A stretch of DNA of 64,000 bases, taken from assembly GCF_963669205.1 (NCBI RefSeq), contig NZ_OY769915.1:5846501-5910500 (forward strand). The letters run 5' to 3'. Shown one piece after another: positions 1-7,573 of the stretch. Source of the DNA: an uncultured Roseibium sp. GTDB lineage: Bacteria > Pseudomonadota > Alphaproteobacteria > Rhizobiales > Stappiaceae. The notes beneath the pieces are model-generated. The model did not search any database, had not been told where the DNA came from, and was given only the letters and a program-made list of their open reading frames with translations. Position 1 is the stretch's first letter; each line of letters starts with the position of its first letter. The translations under genes were made by a program, and so were the position numbers.

Positions 1-563
1 CGGACCGGCAAGCGGGCGAGTTCTTCCTGGTGGATGCCAATGGCGGCCTCACCCCGGAAACCGCACTCAGGATGCTGACGCTCCTGCCCGCCGGTCTCGA
101 CTTCGTGCTGGAAGCGCCCTGCGCGAGCTGGCGCGAAACACTGTCGTTCCGCTCCCGCTGCCGCGTCCCGATCATGCTCGACGAACTCATGCAGGCCGAT
201 ACGGACCTTGCCCAGGCCATCGCGCTGGATGCCTGTGACGGCATCGGCCTGAAGGTTTCCAAGGCGGGCGGCCTGACGCCGGGCCGGCGTCAGAGGGACA
301 TGGCAAGGGCGGCGGGACTGACGCTCAGCGTCCAGGATACGGTCGGCTCCACGATCGCGTTTGCCGCGATTGCCCATCTCGGTCAGACCGTTCCGGAAAG
401 ATATCTCAGGTGCATTCTCGATTGCCGCGACATGGTCACAAGGCAGCTCGCGGAGTTTGACGCTCCGATCGCCGATGGCGGCGTGCTCGCGCCGGATGCG
501 CCCGGCCTCGGACTGACCGTCGACCGCACCGCGCTTGGTGATCCGGTCGCAAGCTGGATGTAG
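1..563 (+). CDS. Enolase-superfamily dehydratase, C-terminal part (cis-3-hydroxy-L-proline dehydratase-like)
   Basis: The gene enters from the left edge in the frame starting at base 3 and ends with TAG at 561-563, so only about 186 C-terminal residues are visible. They read as the barrel of a mandelate racemase/muconate-lactonizing enzyme family member: a VDANGG strand, a LEAPC strand, a LDE strand with the acidic metal ligand, and KVSKAGGLT where a catalytic lysine is expected, followed by SVQDTVGS. Such enzymes remove a proton next to a carboxylate using bound Mg2+. The resemblance to cis-3-hydroxy-L-proline dehydratases, a subfamily I recall being characterised from Labrenzia, is from memory of the family. 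Other dehydratases or racemases of the superfamily cannot be excluded without the N-terminal capping domain, which sets specificity and lies outside the window. Confidence 0.75.
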   Translation, partial: DRQAGEFFLVDANGGLTPETALRMLTLLPAGLDFVLEAPCASWRETLSFRSRCRVPIMLDELMQADTDLAQAIALDACDGIGLKVSKAGGLTPGRRQRDMARAAGLTLSVQDTVGSTIAFAAIAHLGQTVPERYLRCILDCRDMVTRQLAEFDAPIADGGVLAPDAPGLGLTVDRTALGDPVASWM

Positions 564-601
564 ATCGCTCACGCGCCGTCAGTCTGCGTTTCAGAAGACC
601 C

Positions 602-1120
602 TCAGCCCCCGGACATTTCGATCAGGTCCGGCATGAACGGCAGATCCGTCACGCCGATGTCGATCCCCGATTGCATCAGAAGGGTCGACAGCTGGCCGCG
701 ATGATGGGTCTGATGGTTGAACATGTGCGTGACGAGCAGCCAGCGGGAGCGCGAACGCGTGACATTGTCGGTGCTGCGCGTCCAGGTCATCGGTTCGGCG
801 AGCCAAGCGGAGGTCAGTTTACCGGCAAAGGTTTCAATGTCGCCGCACATCTCCAGATGCGCGTCCTGCAAGGCACCGAAATCCTCGAAAATATCAACGC
901 CCATGCCGTTCACGGCGTAGGACACCCCGGAGAACCGTTTCATCCAGACGCGATCTGCAAACAGGATGTGGTTCAGCGTCGAATGGACAGACTTGAAAAA
1001 CGCGCCCTTGTCGGCCTTGCGCTCTTCATCGCTCATCTGCGCAGCGGCCGCATAGGCCTTTTCCGTCATCCAGCTGTTATAGGCCGCAAACCGCTGATAA
1101 AGCCCCGGGTCAATCTGCAT
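602..1120 (-). CDS. DinB-family putative metal-dependent protein
   Basis: This encodes 172 residues with the four-helix DinB/YfiT-like pattern. A histidine in the STLNHI segment near residue 50 and the HMFNHQTHHRGQ motif near residues 132-143 supply the usual three-histidine metal site. Length matches the family (about 150-175). Members are metal-binding proteins, some acting as thiol-dependent S-transferases; the substrate here cannot be read from sequence. The ATG at 1120 has GGGAG a few bases upstream. It is followed in the same direction by nothing obvious, and the carbonic anhydrase stop lies 19 bases upstream of its start, so it may be the last gene of the sbtA-sbtB-carbonic anhydrase transcript. 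No functional link is implied. Confidence 0.85.
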   Translation of the reverse strand: MQIDPGLYQRFAAYNSWMTEKAYAAAAQMSDEERKADKGAFFKSVHSTLNHILFADRVWMKRFSGVSYAVNGMGVDIFEDFGALQDAHLEMCGDIETFAGKLTSAWLAEPMTWTRSTDNVTRSRSRWLLVTHMFNHQTHHRGQLSTLLMQSGIDIGVTDLPFMPDLIEMSGG

Positions 1121-1139
1121 CGAACACTCCCGTCGATCG

Positions 1140-1799
1140 TCAGGCGCCGGCGGGCAATGTGTCCGGCAGGGCGGCTTCGAACCGTTCGCTCTCCGGATCC
1201 ATCAGCCGAAGCTCTCCGGAGCCGATGTCGAACCAGGCACCGTGCAGCAGCAGGCCGCCATCCGCGACGGCCCTCTCGATGAACGGAAAGGTGAGCAGGT
1301 TCTTGAGCGAGTGCCGGATCCCGGCATATTCCATTGCAAGCTGCGGATCGTCGGCCTTGTCGATCGGCATGCAGGCCATGGCGATCGCGGCCGGCTCCAG
1401 AAGCTTGATCCAGCGGCCGATGAATTCCCCGGTTGCCATCGGCTCGTTGGCGTGTTCGCGGAACGCCTTCACCCCGCCGCACTGGCCGTGCCCCATGACG
1501 ACGATATGCCCGACCTTCAGGCCGTTGACCGCAAATTCGATCGCCGCACTTGTTCCATGCTGCCCTTCGGTTTCCTCGTAGGGCGGCACGAGATTGGCAA
1601 CGTTGCGGATGACGAACAACTCGCCCGGACCGGCGTGAAAGATGCCTTCCGGCGTGACGCGGCTGTCGCAGCAGGAAATCACCAGGACATCGGGTTTCTG
1701 ACCATAGATCGCAAGGCGCTCATGCGTTTCCTTGTAACGGACGAATCCCTTGTTCAGGTAGCGGCCATACCCTTCCAGAAGGGGTGCGGGAAAAGTCAA
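1140..1799 (-). CDS. Beta-class carbonic anhydrase
   Basis: The 219-residue protein catalyses CO2 + H2O = HCO3- + H+ in the cytoplasm. The beta-class zinc site is complete: Cys44-Asp45-Ser46-Arg47 in the CCDSR motif, then His104 and Cys107 in GHGQCGG. There is no signal peptide. Translation probably begins at a TTG (1799) because AGGAGG lies eight bases upstream and no better start follows before the conserved core. The gene is downstream of a bicarbonate permease and a PII-like gene on the same strand, which suggests a role in inorganic-carbon supply. Its Shine-Dalgarno is in one arm of a strong hairpin (see 1808-1847), so translation may be controlled. Length and motifs are typical; nothing is missing. 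Confidence 0.95.
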   Translation of the reverse strand: MTFPAPLLEGYGRYLNKGFVRYKETHERLAIYGQKPDVLVISCCDSRVTPEGIFHAGPGELFVIRNVANLVPPYEETEGQHGTSAAIEFAVNGLKVGHIVVMGHGQCGGVKAFREHANEPMATGEFIGRWIKLLEPAAIAMACMPIDKADDPQLAMEYAGIRHSLKNLLTFPFIERAVADGGLLLHGAWFDIGSGELRLMDPESERFEAALPDTLPAGA

Positions 1800-1807
1800 C
1801 GATAGAG

Positions 1808-1847
1808 CCTCCTGAACTGCAGACAGGTCTTGTTGCCTGTCAGGAGG
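1808..1847 (-). promoter_or_regulatory. Leader hairpin covering the carbonic anhydrase ribosome binding site
   Basis: CCTCCTGA (1808-1815) and TCAGGAGG (1840-1847) are perfect 8-base complements, with an inner CAGG/CCTG stem (1824-1827 with 1836-1839). On the coding strand the proximal arm contains the AGGAGG Shine-Dalgarno of the carbonic anhydrase, so the folded form would hide it. No T-tract follows, which argues against a simple terminator of the upstream PII gene. A regulatory role is inference. Confidence 0.55.
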
Positions 1848-1904
1848 TTCTTATCACTTGGGCCTGCGAATGCAAATTGCCCGAAACGGCTTAGGTGATG
1901 GACC

Positions 1905-2216
1905 CTAGAAACGTTCCGCGCGCAGCACCGAGCAGTCCGAAACGGTCACGACACCGATATGGCGTTCGACCACCTCGAACGCCGCCTGAAGCAGCTCGTC
2001 CAGTCGCTCGGGGCGGATGATGCAGATGATGGCGACCATGCCGCCGGCGCGCGAGACCTGGCCTTCACGGCTCCACCTTCCGGACCGCCCGCTGCCGCCC
2101 ATCACCGGCAGGATCGTGTATCCGGTGACGCCGGCTTCGTCGAGTGTGTCTGTCAGGCGGGTTTCCATTGGCGCTTCGATGATGATTTCCACCCGTTTCG
2201 CGTTCTTCATCTCCAT
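1905..2216 (-). CDS. sbtB: SbtB-like PII signalling protein
   Basis: This is a small (103 aa) PII-superfamily protein starting MEMKNAKRVEIIIEA. The T-loop region (about residues 35-57, with PVMGGSGRSGRW) and the following GGMVAIICIIRPE strand match the SbtB-like branch rather than GlnB/GlnK: the uridylylated tyrosine context is absent. SbtB proteins bind adenine nucleotides and gate the SbtA bicarbonate permease. The start at 2216 is chosen because GGGAGG lies just upstream inside the end of the permease gene and the two genes are four bases apart; a longer upstream reading is not supported. The C-terminal CGPxGC redox extension of some cyanobacterial SbtB proteins is absent. Pairing with the permease makes the assignment firm at family level. 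Confidence 0.85.
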   Translation of the reverse strand: MEMKNAKRVEIIIEAPMETRLTDTLDEAGVTGYTILPVMGGSGRSGRWSREGQVSRAGGMVAIICIIRPERLDELLQAAFEVVERHIGVVTVSDCSVLRAERF

Positions 2217-2220
2217 GGGC

Positions 2221-3216
2221 TTATCCTCCCGTAGCCTGGGCAATGCTCAAGTAAAGCGGAATTCCGAGGGTCAGGTTGAACGGGAACGTGATCCCGAGCG
2301 ACATTGTCAGATAGATCGAGGGATTGGCTTCCGGCAACGCAACCCGCATCGCCGCCGGCACCGCGATATAGGAGGCCGATGCGCTCAGGGTCATGAGCAG
2401 CATGGTTCCCCCGACAGACAGATCGATGAGGCTGCCCGCCGCAAGACCGGCAACCGCTCCGATCATCGGCATCAGAACACCGAACAGGATCAGACCGGGC
2501 CGCAGAAGTCCCGCGCTGCTGCGCAGGCCGCGCCCGGCAACCAGCCCCATATCGAGCAGGAAAAGGCACAGGACCCCCTTGAAGGGAGAGACGATGAAAC
2601 TCTCTATCTCCGACAGGCCTTTCGGTCCGGACAGGAAGCCGATGAAGAACGACCCGACGAGCAGAACGATGGACCCGTTCAGGAGAATTTCTCGCAACAG
2701 GCCCTTTGTTCCCTTTGCGCGCTCGGCGTTGGTGTCGGGCGATGAAAACTTCGCGGCCAGCCAGAGCGCGGACAGGATCGCCGGCGCTTCCATGGCCGCT
2801 GCAACGGCAACGAGATAGCCCTCACTGGCGATCCCCTGGCTCTGAAGCACCGATGTCGCTGCGACAAAGGTTACGATGGAGATCGATCCGTAGTGCCCGG
2901 CGACCGCCGCCGCATCGACTGTCCCGAGACGCGTCATCACCCTCAGGAGACCGAAGGCGGTGAAGGGGATCGCGAATGACAGGATCAGGCCGGCGACGAG
3001 CGCGAGCAGAAGCGTGGAGTCGACGCCATGCGCGCTGACGCTGACACCCCCCTTGAAGCCGATCGCAAACAGCAGATAGATCGAGAGTGCCTTGGCCGCC
3101 GCCTCCGGCACCGACAGGTCCGAACGCACGAGCGCCGCACCGAGACCGAGAGCAAAAAAGAGGATGATCGGCGACAGCAGGTTTTCCGCCGCCAATGAAA
3201 GAATTGTGTCCGCCAA
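2221..3216 (-). CDS. sbtA: Sodium-dependent bicarbonate transporter, SbtA family
   Basis: A 331-residue polytopic inner-membrane protein with about ten hydrophobic segments arranged as two similar halves. The opening (ENLLSPIILFFALGLGAALVRSDL) and the central hydrophilic loop after NAERAKG match the SbtA/DUF897 permease family, which imports HCO3- with Na+ in cyanobacteria. The length is somewhat shorter than cyanobacterial SbtA (about 370). The start is a TTG at 3216 with AAGGG about ten bases upstream. It is the first gene of sbtA-sbtB-carbonic anhydrase, and a perfect palindrome sits upstream at 3270-3287. In a heterotroph without visible Calvin-cycle genes, the carbon could feed carboxylases such as the nearby crotonyl-CoA carboxylase; that link is inference. 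Confidence 0.88.
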   Translation of the reverse strand: MADTILSLAAENLLSPIILFFALGLGAALVRSDLSVPEAAAKALSIYLLFAIGFKGGVSVSAHGVDSTLLLALVAGLILSFAIPFTAFGLLRVMTRLGTVDAAAVAGHYGSISIVTFVAATSVLQSQGIASEGYLVAVAAAMEAPAILSALWLAAKFSSPDTNAERAKGTKGLLREILLNGSIVLLVGSFFIGFLSGPKGLSEIESFIVSPFKGVLCLFLLDMGLVAGRGLRSSAGLLRPGLILFGVLMPMIGAVAGLAAGSLIDLSVGGTMLLMTLSASASYIAVPAAMRVALPEANPSIYLTMSLGITFPFNLTLGIPLYLSIAQATGG

Positions 3217-3269
3217 GACGTCTTGCCCTTAACCCACGCGCATCCCGCCGGTTTTCAGCTTGCAGCGGG

Positions 3270-3287
3270 ATACGTAACAATACGTAT
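3270..3287. promoter_or_regulatory. Perfect inverted repeat upstream of sbtA
   Basis: ATACGTA-ACAA-TACGTAT is an 18-bp perfect palindrome with 7-base arms, 54 bases upstream of the sbtA start. Its position and symmetry fit a dimeric repressor or LysR-type operator. No matching regulator gene is adjacent. Confidence 0.5.
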
Positions 3288-3374
3288 TCGGGCGGATATG
3301 GGGCATTCCGGCAGGCGGTTCAAGCAAAATCGGGTGCCGATTGTGCAGTTTTACAGCAGCGGCCCGACGGCACT

Positions 3375-3755
3375 TCAGGTAGCGACGTTTATTTCGTGCC
3401 GCTCTTCCGTCTCGCCGTGATCTTCATAGGCGTGGCGGATATTGTCCGGCCCGATCCCTTCCTGGGCGCTCCGGAGCGGGTGCACCGGTCCGTGTTCCAC
3501 GCGCGGCTCCAGGGCCTGCAGCGCCGCCGCGCGATAGGCAGCCACACCGTCGAGCGCGTGATTTTCCAGGTGATGTGCATCAATGAGAACTGCCGGCTCA
3601 TCCGAGGAATAACCGGTGTCACTGTCGTGTCGCTGTGCGCCGTTACGCTTGCCTCTGCGGTCATACCCGGTGCCGTCACCGTCCCTGTCCGCAGGATACT
3701 CTGTCGCATGCGCCACGACCTGGGCCGATTGCGGCCTTTCGATCGTCGTCGCCAT
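3375..3755 (-). CDS. Hypothetical hydrophilic protein
   Basis: I do not recognise this 126-residue protein. It begins MATTIERPQSAQVV, is rich in His, Asp, Glu and Arg, has no signal peptide or membrane segment, and contains a helical stretch (ENHALDGVAAYRAAALQALE). The reason to keep it is the start: ATG at 3755 is preceded by a perfect AGGAGG with five bases between. The overlapping alternative reading on the same strand lacks such a signal. It lies between ecm and sbtA on their strand, separated from both by about 155 bases, so it is probably a single-gene unit or part of an ecm read-through. Composition looks like a natively hydrophilic protein; function unknown. Confidence 0.55.
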   Translation of the reverse strand: MATTIERPQSAQVVAHATEYPADRDGDGTGYDRRGKRNGAQRHDSDTGYSSDEPAVLIDAHHLENHALDGVAAYRAAALQALEPRVEHGPVHPLRSAQEGIGPDNIRHAYEDHGETEERHEINVAT

Positions 3756-3911
3756 TCCGGCCTCCTGGCCATCAGAGAATCCCGCCTTCTGGCGGGACTT
3801 CCTTCATGGTCTCAAGGAAGAATTAACAAATCTTTACGATCCGTTAACCGCTTGCATCACTTCAGGAAATGTAGCTGCGAATCACCACCGGGCATGCATA
3901 TCCGGCGCGAC

Positions 3912-5909
3912 CTAGGCCGCTCGCGCTCCCTTCGCGCCAACGATCCTGACGACGTCGGCCATGATGTCGGTCAACTGGAAGTCTTTCGGCGTGTAGACGG
4001 CGGCAACGCCCATGGCCCTCAGTTGCGCTGCATCCTCGTCGGGAATGATACCGCCGACAACGACGGGAATGTCATCTGCGCCGGCCGCCCTGAGCCGGTC
4101 CATGACGTCACGCACCAGTGCCAGGTGCGACCCGGACAGGATCGAAAGACCGATCACGTGCACATCTTCTTCCACGGCCGCGTTGACGATCTGCGCCGGT
4201 GTGAGACGAATGCCCTCGTAGACGACTTCCATGCCGCAATCGCGGGCACGCACGGCGATCTGTTCCGCGCCGTTGGAATGACCATCAAGGCCCGGCTTCC
4301 CGACCAGGAACTTGAGGCGCCGTCCGAGGTCTTCGGAGACAGCGTTGACGTCGGCCCGGACCGCGGCAAGGTCCCCCGCATCGTCGCGTGCGGATTGCCC
4401 CACGCCGGTTGGAGCACGGTATTCTCCGAAGACCTCACGGAGCGTGCGGCCCCATTCGCCGGTCGTGACGCCCGCCTTGGCCGCTGCAATCGAGGGTTCC
4501 ATGATGTTCCGGCCCTCCTGCGCGGCGGATTTCAGCTCCGACAGCGCGGCGGCAACGGCGGCATCATCGCGCGCATCGCGCCAGGCCTTTACCTTTTCGA
4601 TGGCCTCCGCCTCGACATGTTCGGGAACGGTCAGGATCGCGCCGTCTTCGCCGGCCGCAAGGGGAGACGCCTCCGTTTCCGTCCATCGGTTCACTCCGAC
4701 GACGACCTGGTCACCCGCCTCGATGGCAGCCAGTCGCGCGGAATTGGACTCAACGAGCTGCCGCTTCATGTAGCTGGAGTCGACAGCGGCAACCGCGCCG
4801 CCCATGGCGTCGATCCGGGCAAGTTCATCGCGGGCTTCCGCCTTGAGAGCTTCGACCTTGTTGGTGATTTCCACCGACCCGTCGAAAATGTCGGCATAGT
4901 CCAGAAGATCGGTTTCATAGGCCATGATCTGCTGCATTCTGAGCGACCATTGCTGGTCGAACGGCCGCGGCAGCCCGAGCGCCTCGTTCCAGGCCGGAAG
5001 CTGCACCGCCCGCGCACGCGCATTCTTGGACAGCACCACGGCCAGCATTTCCACCAGGATGCGATAAACGTTGTTTTCCGGCTGCTGTTCCGTCAGTCCG
5101 AGGGAATTGACCTGAACACCGTAGCGGAAGCGCCGGTATTTCTCGTCCTCCACGCCGTAGCGGTCGCGGCAGATCTCGTCCCAGAGTTCGGTGAAGGCGC
5201 GCATCTTGCACATTTCGGTAACAAAGCGCATCCCGGCATTCACGAAGAACGAGATCCGTCCGACGGCCCTGGGAAAGTCCTCTTCCGGGATCGCACCGCT
5301 TGCCTTCATGGAATCCAGGATCGCGACCGCGGTCGCAAGCGCGAAGGACAATTCCTGGACCGGCGTCGCGCCTGCTTCCTGCAGGTGATAGGAGCAGACG
5401 TTCATCGGGTTCCATTTGGGCATGTTGGAATAGGTCCAGGCGATGACGTCCGTCGTCAGCTTCAGCGACGGTGCCGGCGGGAAAACGTAGGTCCCCCTGG
5501 AGAGATATTCCTTGATGATGTCGTTCTGGGTCGTGCCGGAGAGGAGTTTCCGGTCGGCACCCTGCCCGTCCGCCGCCGCGATATAGAGCGACAGCAGCCA
5601 GGGCGCGGTGGCGTTGATCGTCATGGACGTGTTCATGCGCTCAAGAGGGATCTCGTCGAAAAGCGTGCGCATGTCGCCGAGATGCGTGACCGGCACACCG
5701 ACCTTGCCGACCTCGCCCCGCGCCAGCATGTCGTCCGGATCGTAGCCGGTCTGCGTCGGCAGATCGAAGGCAACGGACAATCCGGTCTGACCCTTGGCAA
5801 GGTTTCCGCGGTAGAGCTTGTTCGATTCCGCTGCCGCGGAATGGCCCGCGTAGGTCCGGAAAATCCACGGGCGGTCCCGTTCCTTGCCATTTTCACCCGT
5901 CTGGCTCAT
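3912..5909 (-). CDS. ecm: (2R)-Ethylmalonyl-CoA mutase
   Basis: The 665-residue B12 enzyme rearranges (2R)-ethylmalonyl-CoA to (2S)-methylsuccinyl-CoA, a step specific to the ethylmalonyl-CoA pathway of acetyl-CoA assimilation. The N-terminal TIM-barrel begins with the RTYAGHS and FDLPTQTGYD motifs. The C-terminal cobalamin domain starts near residue 533 with the DGH motif (His544, lower axial cobalt ligand), then SILSGSH and GGIIPDED. A single chain of this length with a fused B12 domain fits Ecm rather than the larger methylmalonyl-CoA mutase subunit. The start at 5909 is set by AGGAGG nine bases upstream; upstream codons lack conservation-like content. It is divergent from ccr, which makes the Ecm call more likely than a paralogous acyl-CoA mutase. 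Confidence 0.93.
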   Translation of the reverse strand: MSQTGENGKERDRPWIFRTYAGHSAAAESNKLYRGNLAKGQTGLSVAFDLPTQTGYDPDDMLARGEVGKVGVPVTHLGDMRTLFDEIPLERMNTSMTINATAPWLLSLYIAAADGQGADRKLLSGTTQNDIIKEYLSRGTYVFPPAPSLKLTTDVIAWTYSNMPKWNPMNVCSYHLQEAGATPVQELSFALATAVAILDSMKASGAIPEEDFPRAVGRISFFVNAGMRFVTEMCKMRAFTELWDEICRDRYGVEDEKYRRFRYGVQVNSLGLTEQQPENNVYRILVEMLAVVLSKNARARAVQLPAWNEALGLPRPFDQQWSLRMQQIMAYETDLLDYADIFDGSVEITNKVEALKAEARDELARIDAMGGAVAAVDSSYMKRQLVESNSARLAAIEAGDQVVVGVNRWTETEASPLAAGEDGAILTVPEHVEAEAIEKVKAWRDARDDAAVAAALSELKSAAQEGRNIMEPSIAAAKAGVTTGEWGRTLREVFGEYRAPTGVGQSARDDAGDLAAVRADVNAVSEDLGRRLKFLVGKPGLDGHSNGAEQIAVRARDCGMEVVYEGIRLTPAQIVNAAVEEDVHVIGLSILSGSHLALVRDVMDRLRAAGADDIPVVVGGIIPDEDAAQLRAMGVAAVYTPKDFQLTDIMADVVRIVGAKGARAA

Positions 5910-6191
5910 GCCGATAGTCCTCCTAAGACGTTCTTCTGACAGTCTTATTCTTCTTCTTAGTACCCATGTGACCCGGATCTCCCGGTCCGGTGGAGCGTGC
6001 CTGACATTACGCGCATGCGAAATCTGTCTGTGCAATGCAAAATATGCTTGGCATCAAAACGCAAGTTAAGCAATAGTCGTATAGATCGACGTGCAATTTT
6101 GAACAATAGTTGCGCAAAATAGGAATTTGAGCCAAACATGCCTTGTGCAGTTGCGAAATCGCGAGCCAAGCAAAGCCCTGGGAGGGGATGA
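5910..6191. promoter_or_regulatory. Divergent ecm/ccr regulatory region
   Basis: This 282-bp AT-richer gap separates the divergent ecm and ccr starts. It carries repeated TTGC/GCAA-type motifs near 6030-6043 (GTGCAATGCAAAAT), 6091-6101 (GTGCAATTTTG), 6110-6120 (TTGCGCAAAAT) and 6145-6159. Short-chain acyl-CoA responsive regulators of the ScfR/PccR/RamB type recognise TTTGCAAA-like repeats, so these are candidate sites. Promoter boxes are not resolved by eye. A GGGAGGGG ribosome binding site precedes ccr. Confidence 0.45.
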
Positions 6192-7487
6192 ATGACTGCA
6201 ACCGCTGAAGCCAATGATAACCGAACATTTGAGGATGCTCCGGTGAAAGACCTTTACGAAATCGGTGAAATTCCGCCGCTCGGTCACGTCCCGAAGAACA
6301 TGTATGCCTGGGCGATCCGGCGCGAGCGCCACGGCGCACCCGAGGACGCGATGCAGCTCGAGGTCGTGCCGACCTGGGAACTCGACAGCCACGAGGTGCT
6401 GGTCCTGGTGATGGCCGCGGGCGTCAACTACAACGGCATCTGGGCCGGCCTCGGCGAACCGATCAGCCCGTTTGACGGGCACGGGGCCCCCTATCATATC
6501 GCCGGGTCGGACGCCTCCGGGATCGTCTGGGCCGTCGGCGACAAGGTGAAGCGCTGGAAAGTCGGCGACGAGGTCGTCATTCACTGTAACCAGGACGACG
6601 GCGACGACGAGGAATGCAACGGCGGCGACCCGATGTTCTCCAACACGCAGCGAATCTGGGGCTACGAAACGCCGGATGGCTCCTTCGCGCAGTTCACCCG
6701 GGCGCAGGCGCAGCAGCTGATGCCCCGGCCCAAGCACCTGACCTGGGAAGAGGCTGCCTGCTACACGCTAACGCTCGCCACGGCCTACCGCATGCTGTTC
6801 GGACACCATCCGCATGAACTCAAGCCCGGCCAGAACGTTCTCGTCTGGGGCGCTTCCGGCGGCCTGGGATCCTATGCGATCCAGCTGATCACGGCGGCAG
6901 GCGCCAACGCGATCGGCGTGATCTCGGACGAGGACAAGCGCCAGTTCGTCATGGATCTCGGCGCGAAGGGCGTCATCAACCGTAAGGACTTCAACTGCTG
7001 GGGCCAGCTGCCGACAGTCGGCTCGCCCGAATACGGCGAGTGGTTCAAGGAGGCCCGCAAGTTCGGCAAGGCGATCTGGGAGTTCACCGGCAAGGGCAAC
7101 AATGTCGATATCGTCTTCGAACACCCGGGTGAGGCGACGTTCCCGGTCTCGACCTTCGTCTGCAAGAAGGGCGGCATGGTGGTCATCTGTGCGGGTACGT
7201 CGGGCTTCAACTGCACCTTCGACGTCCGCTACATGTGGATGCACCAGAAGCGTCTGCAGGGTTCGCATTTCGCCCATCTGAAACAGGCGGCGGCGGCCAA
7301 CAAGCTGATGATTGAACGGCGCATCGACCCTTACATGTCCGAAGTGTTCCCCTGGGACCAGATCCCGAGCGCCCACACCAAGATGTGGAACAACCAGCAT
7401 GCCCCCGGCAACATGTCGGTGCTGGTCTGCGCCCCGACAACCGGGCTCAGGACGTTCGAGGACGTCCTGGAAGCCGGAAAACGCTGA
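6192..7487 (+). CDS. ccr: Crotonyl-CoA carboxylase/reductase
   Basis: The 431-residue medium-chain reductase (MDR) enzyme catalyses NADPH-dependent reductive carboxylation of crotonyl-CoA with CO2 to (2S)-ethylmalonyl-CoA, the signature step of the ethylmalonyl-CoA pathway. The long N-terminal domain includes GVNYNGIWAGLGEP (about 77-90) and GYETPDGSFAQFTRAQAQQL (about 157-176), both hallmarks of Ccr rather than ordinary quinone oxidoreductases. The Rossmann segment is VLVWGASGGLGSYAIQL (about 216-232). Length is typical. The ATG at 6192 follows GGGAGGGG. A strong terminator ends the transcript at 7573, so ccr is monocistronic. It is divergent from ecm, and the CO2-handling cassette sbtA-sbtB-carbonic anhydrase lies 3 kb away. 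Confidence 0.96.
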   Translation: MTATAEANDNRTFEDAPVKDLYEIGEIPPLGHVPKNMYAWAIRRERHGAPEDAMQLEVVPTWELDSHEVLVLVMAAGVNYNGIWAGLGEPISPFDGHGAPYHIAGSDASGIVWAVGDKVKRWKVGDEVVIHCNQDDGDDEECNGGDPMFSNTQRIWGYETPDGSFAQFTRAQAQQLMPRPKHLTWEEAACYTLTLATAYRMLFGHHPHELKPGQNVLVWGASGGLGSYAIQLITAAGANAIGVISDEDKRQFVMDLGAKGVINRKDFNCWGQLPTVGSPEYGEWFKEARKFGKAIWEFTGKGNNVDIVFEHPGEATFPVSTFVCKKGGMVVICAGTSGFNCTFDVRYMWMHQKRLQGSHFAHLKQAAAANKLMIERRIDPYMSEVFPWDQIPSAHTKMWNNQHAPGNMSVLVCAPTTGLRTFEDVLEAGKR

Positions 7488-7543
7488 CAAAGAGCTCCCT
7501 GAAAGGCTTGGGCAACAGACCCTGACAAGCCTGATGCAGCCTG

Positions 7544-7573
7544 ACCGGCCCGTGTTTCACGGGCCGGTTTTTT
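7544..7573 (+). terminator. Intrinsic terminator of ccr
   Basis: Perfect 11-base arms ACCGGCCCGTG and CACGGGCCGGT around a TTT loop are followed by a run of six T residues. It lies 56 bases past the ccr stop. Confidence 0.9.

Noticed and set aside
3195..5939. A 914-codon plus-strand open frame opposite ecm
   Set aside because: It is the antisense shadow of a clearly conserved B12 mutase in high-GC DNA; its product is Arg/His/Gly-rich with no domain.
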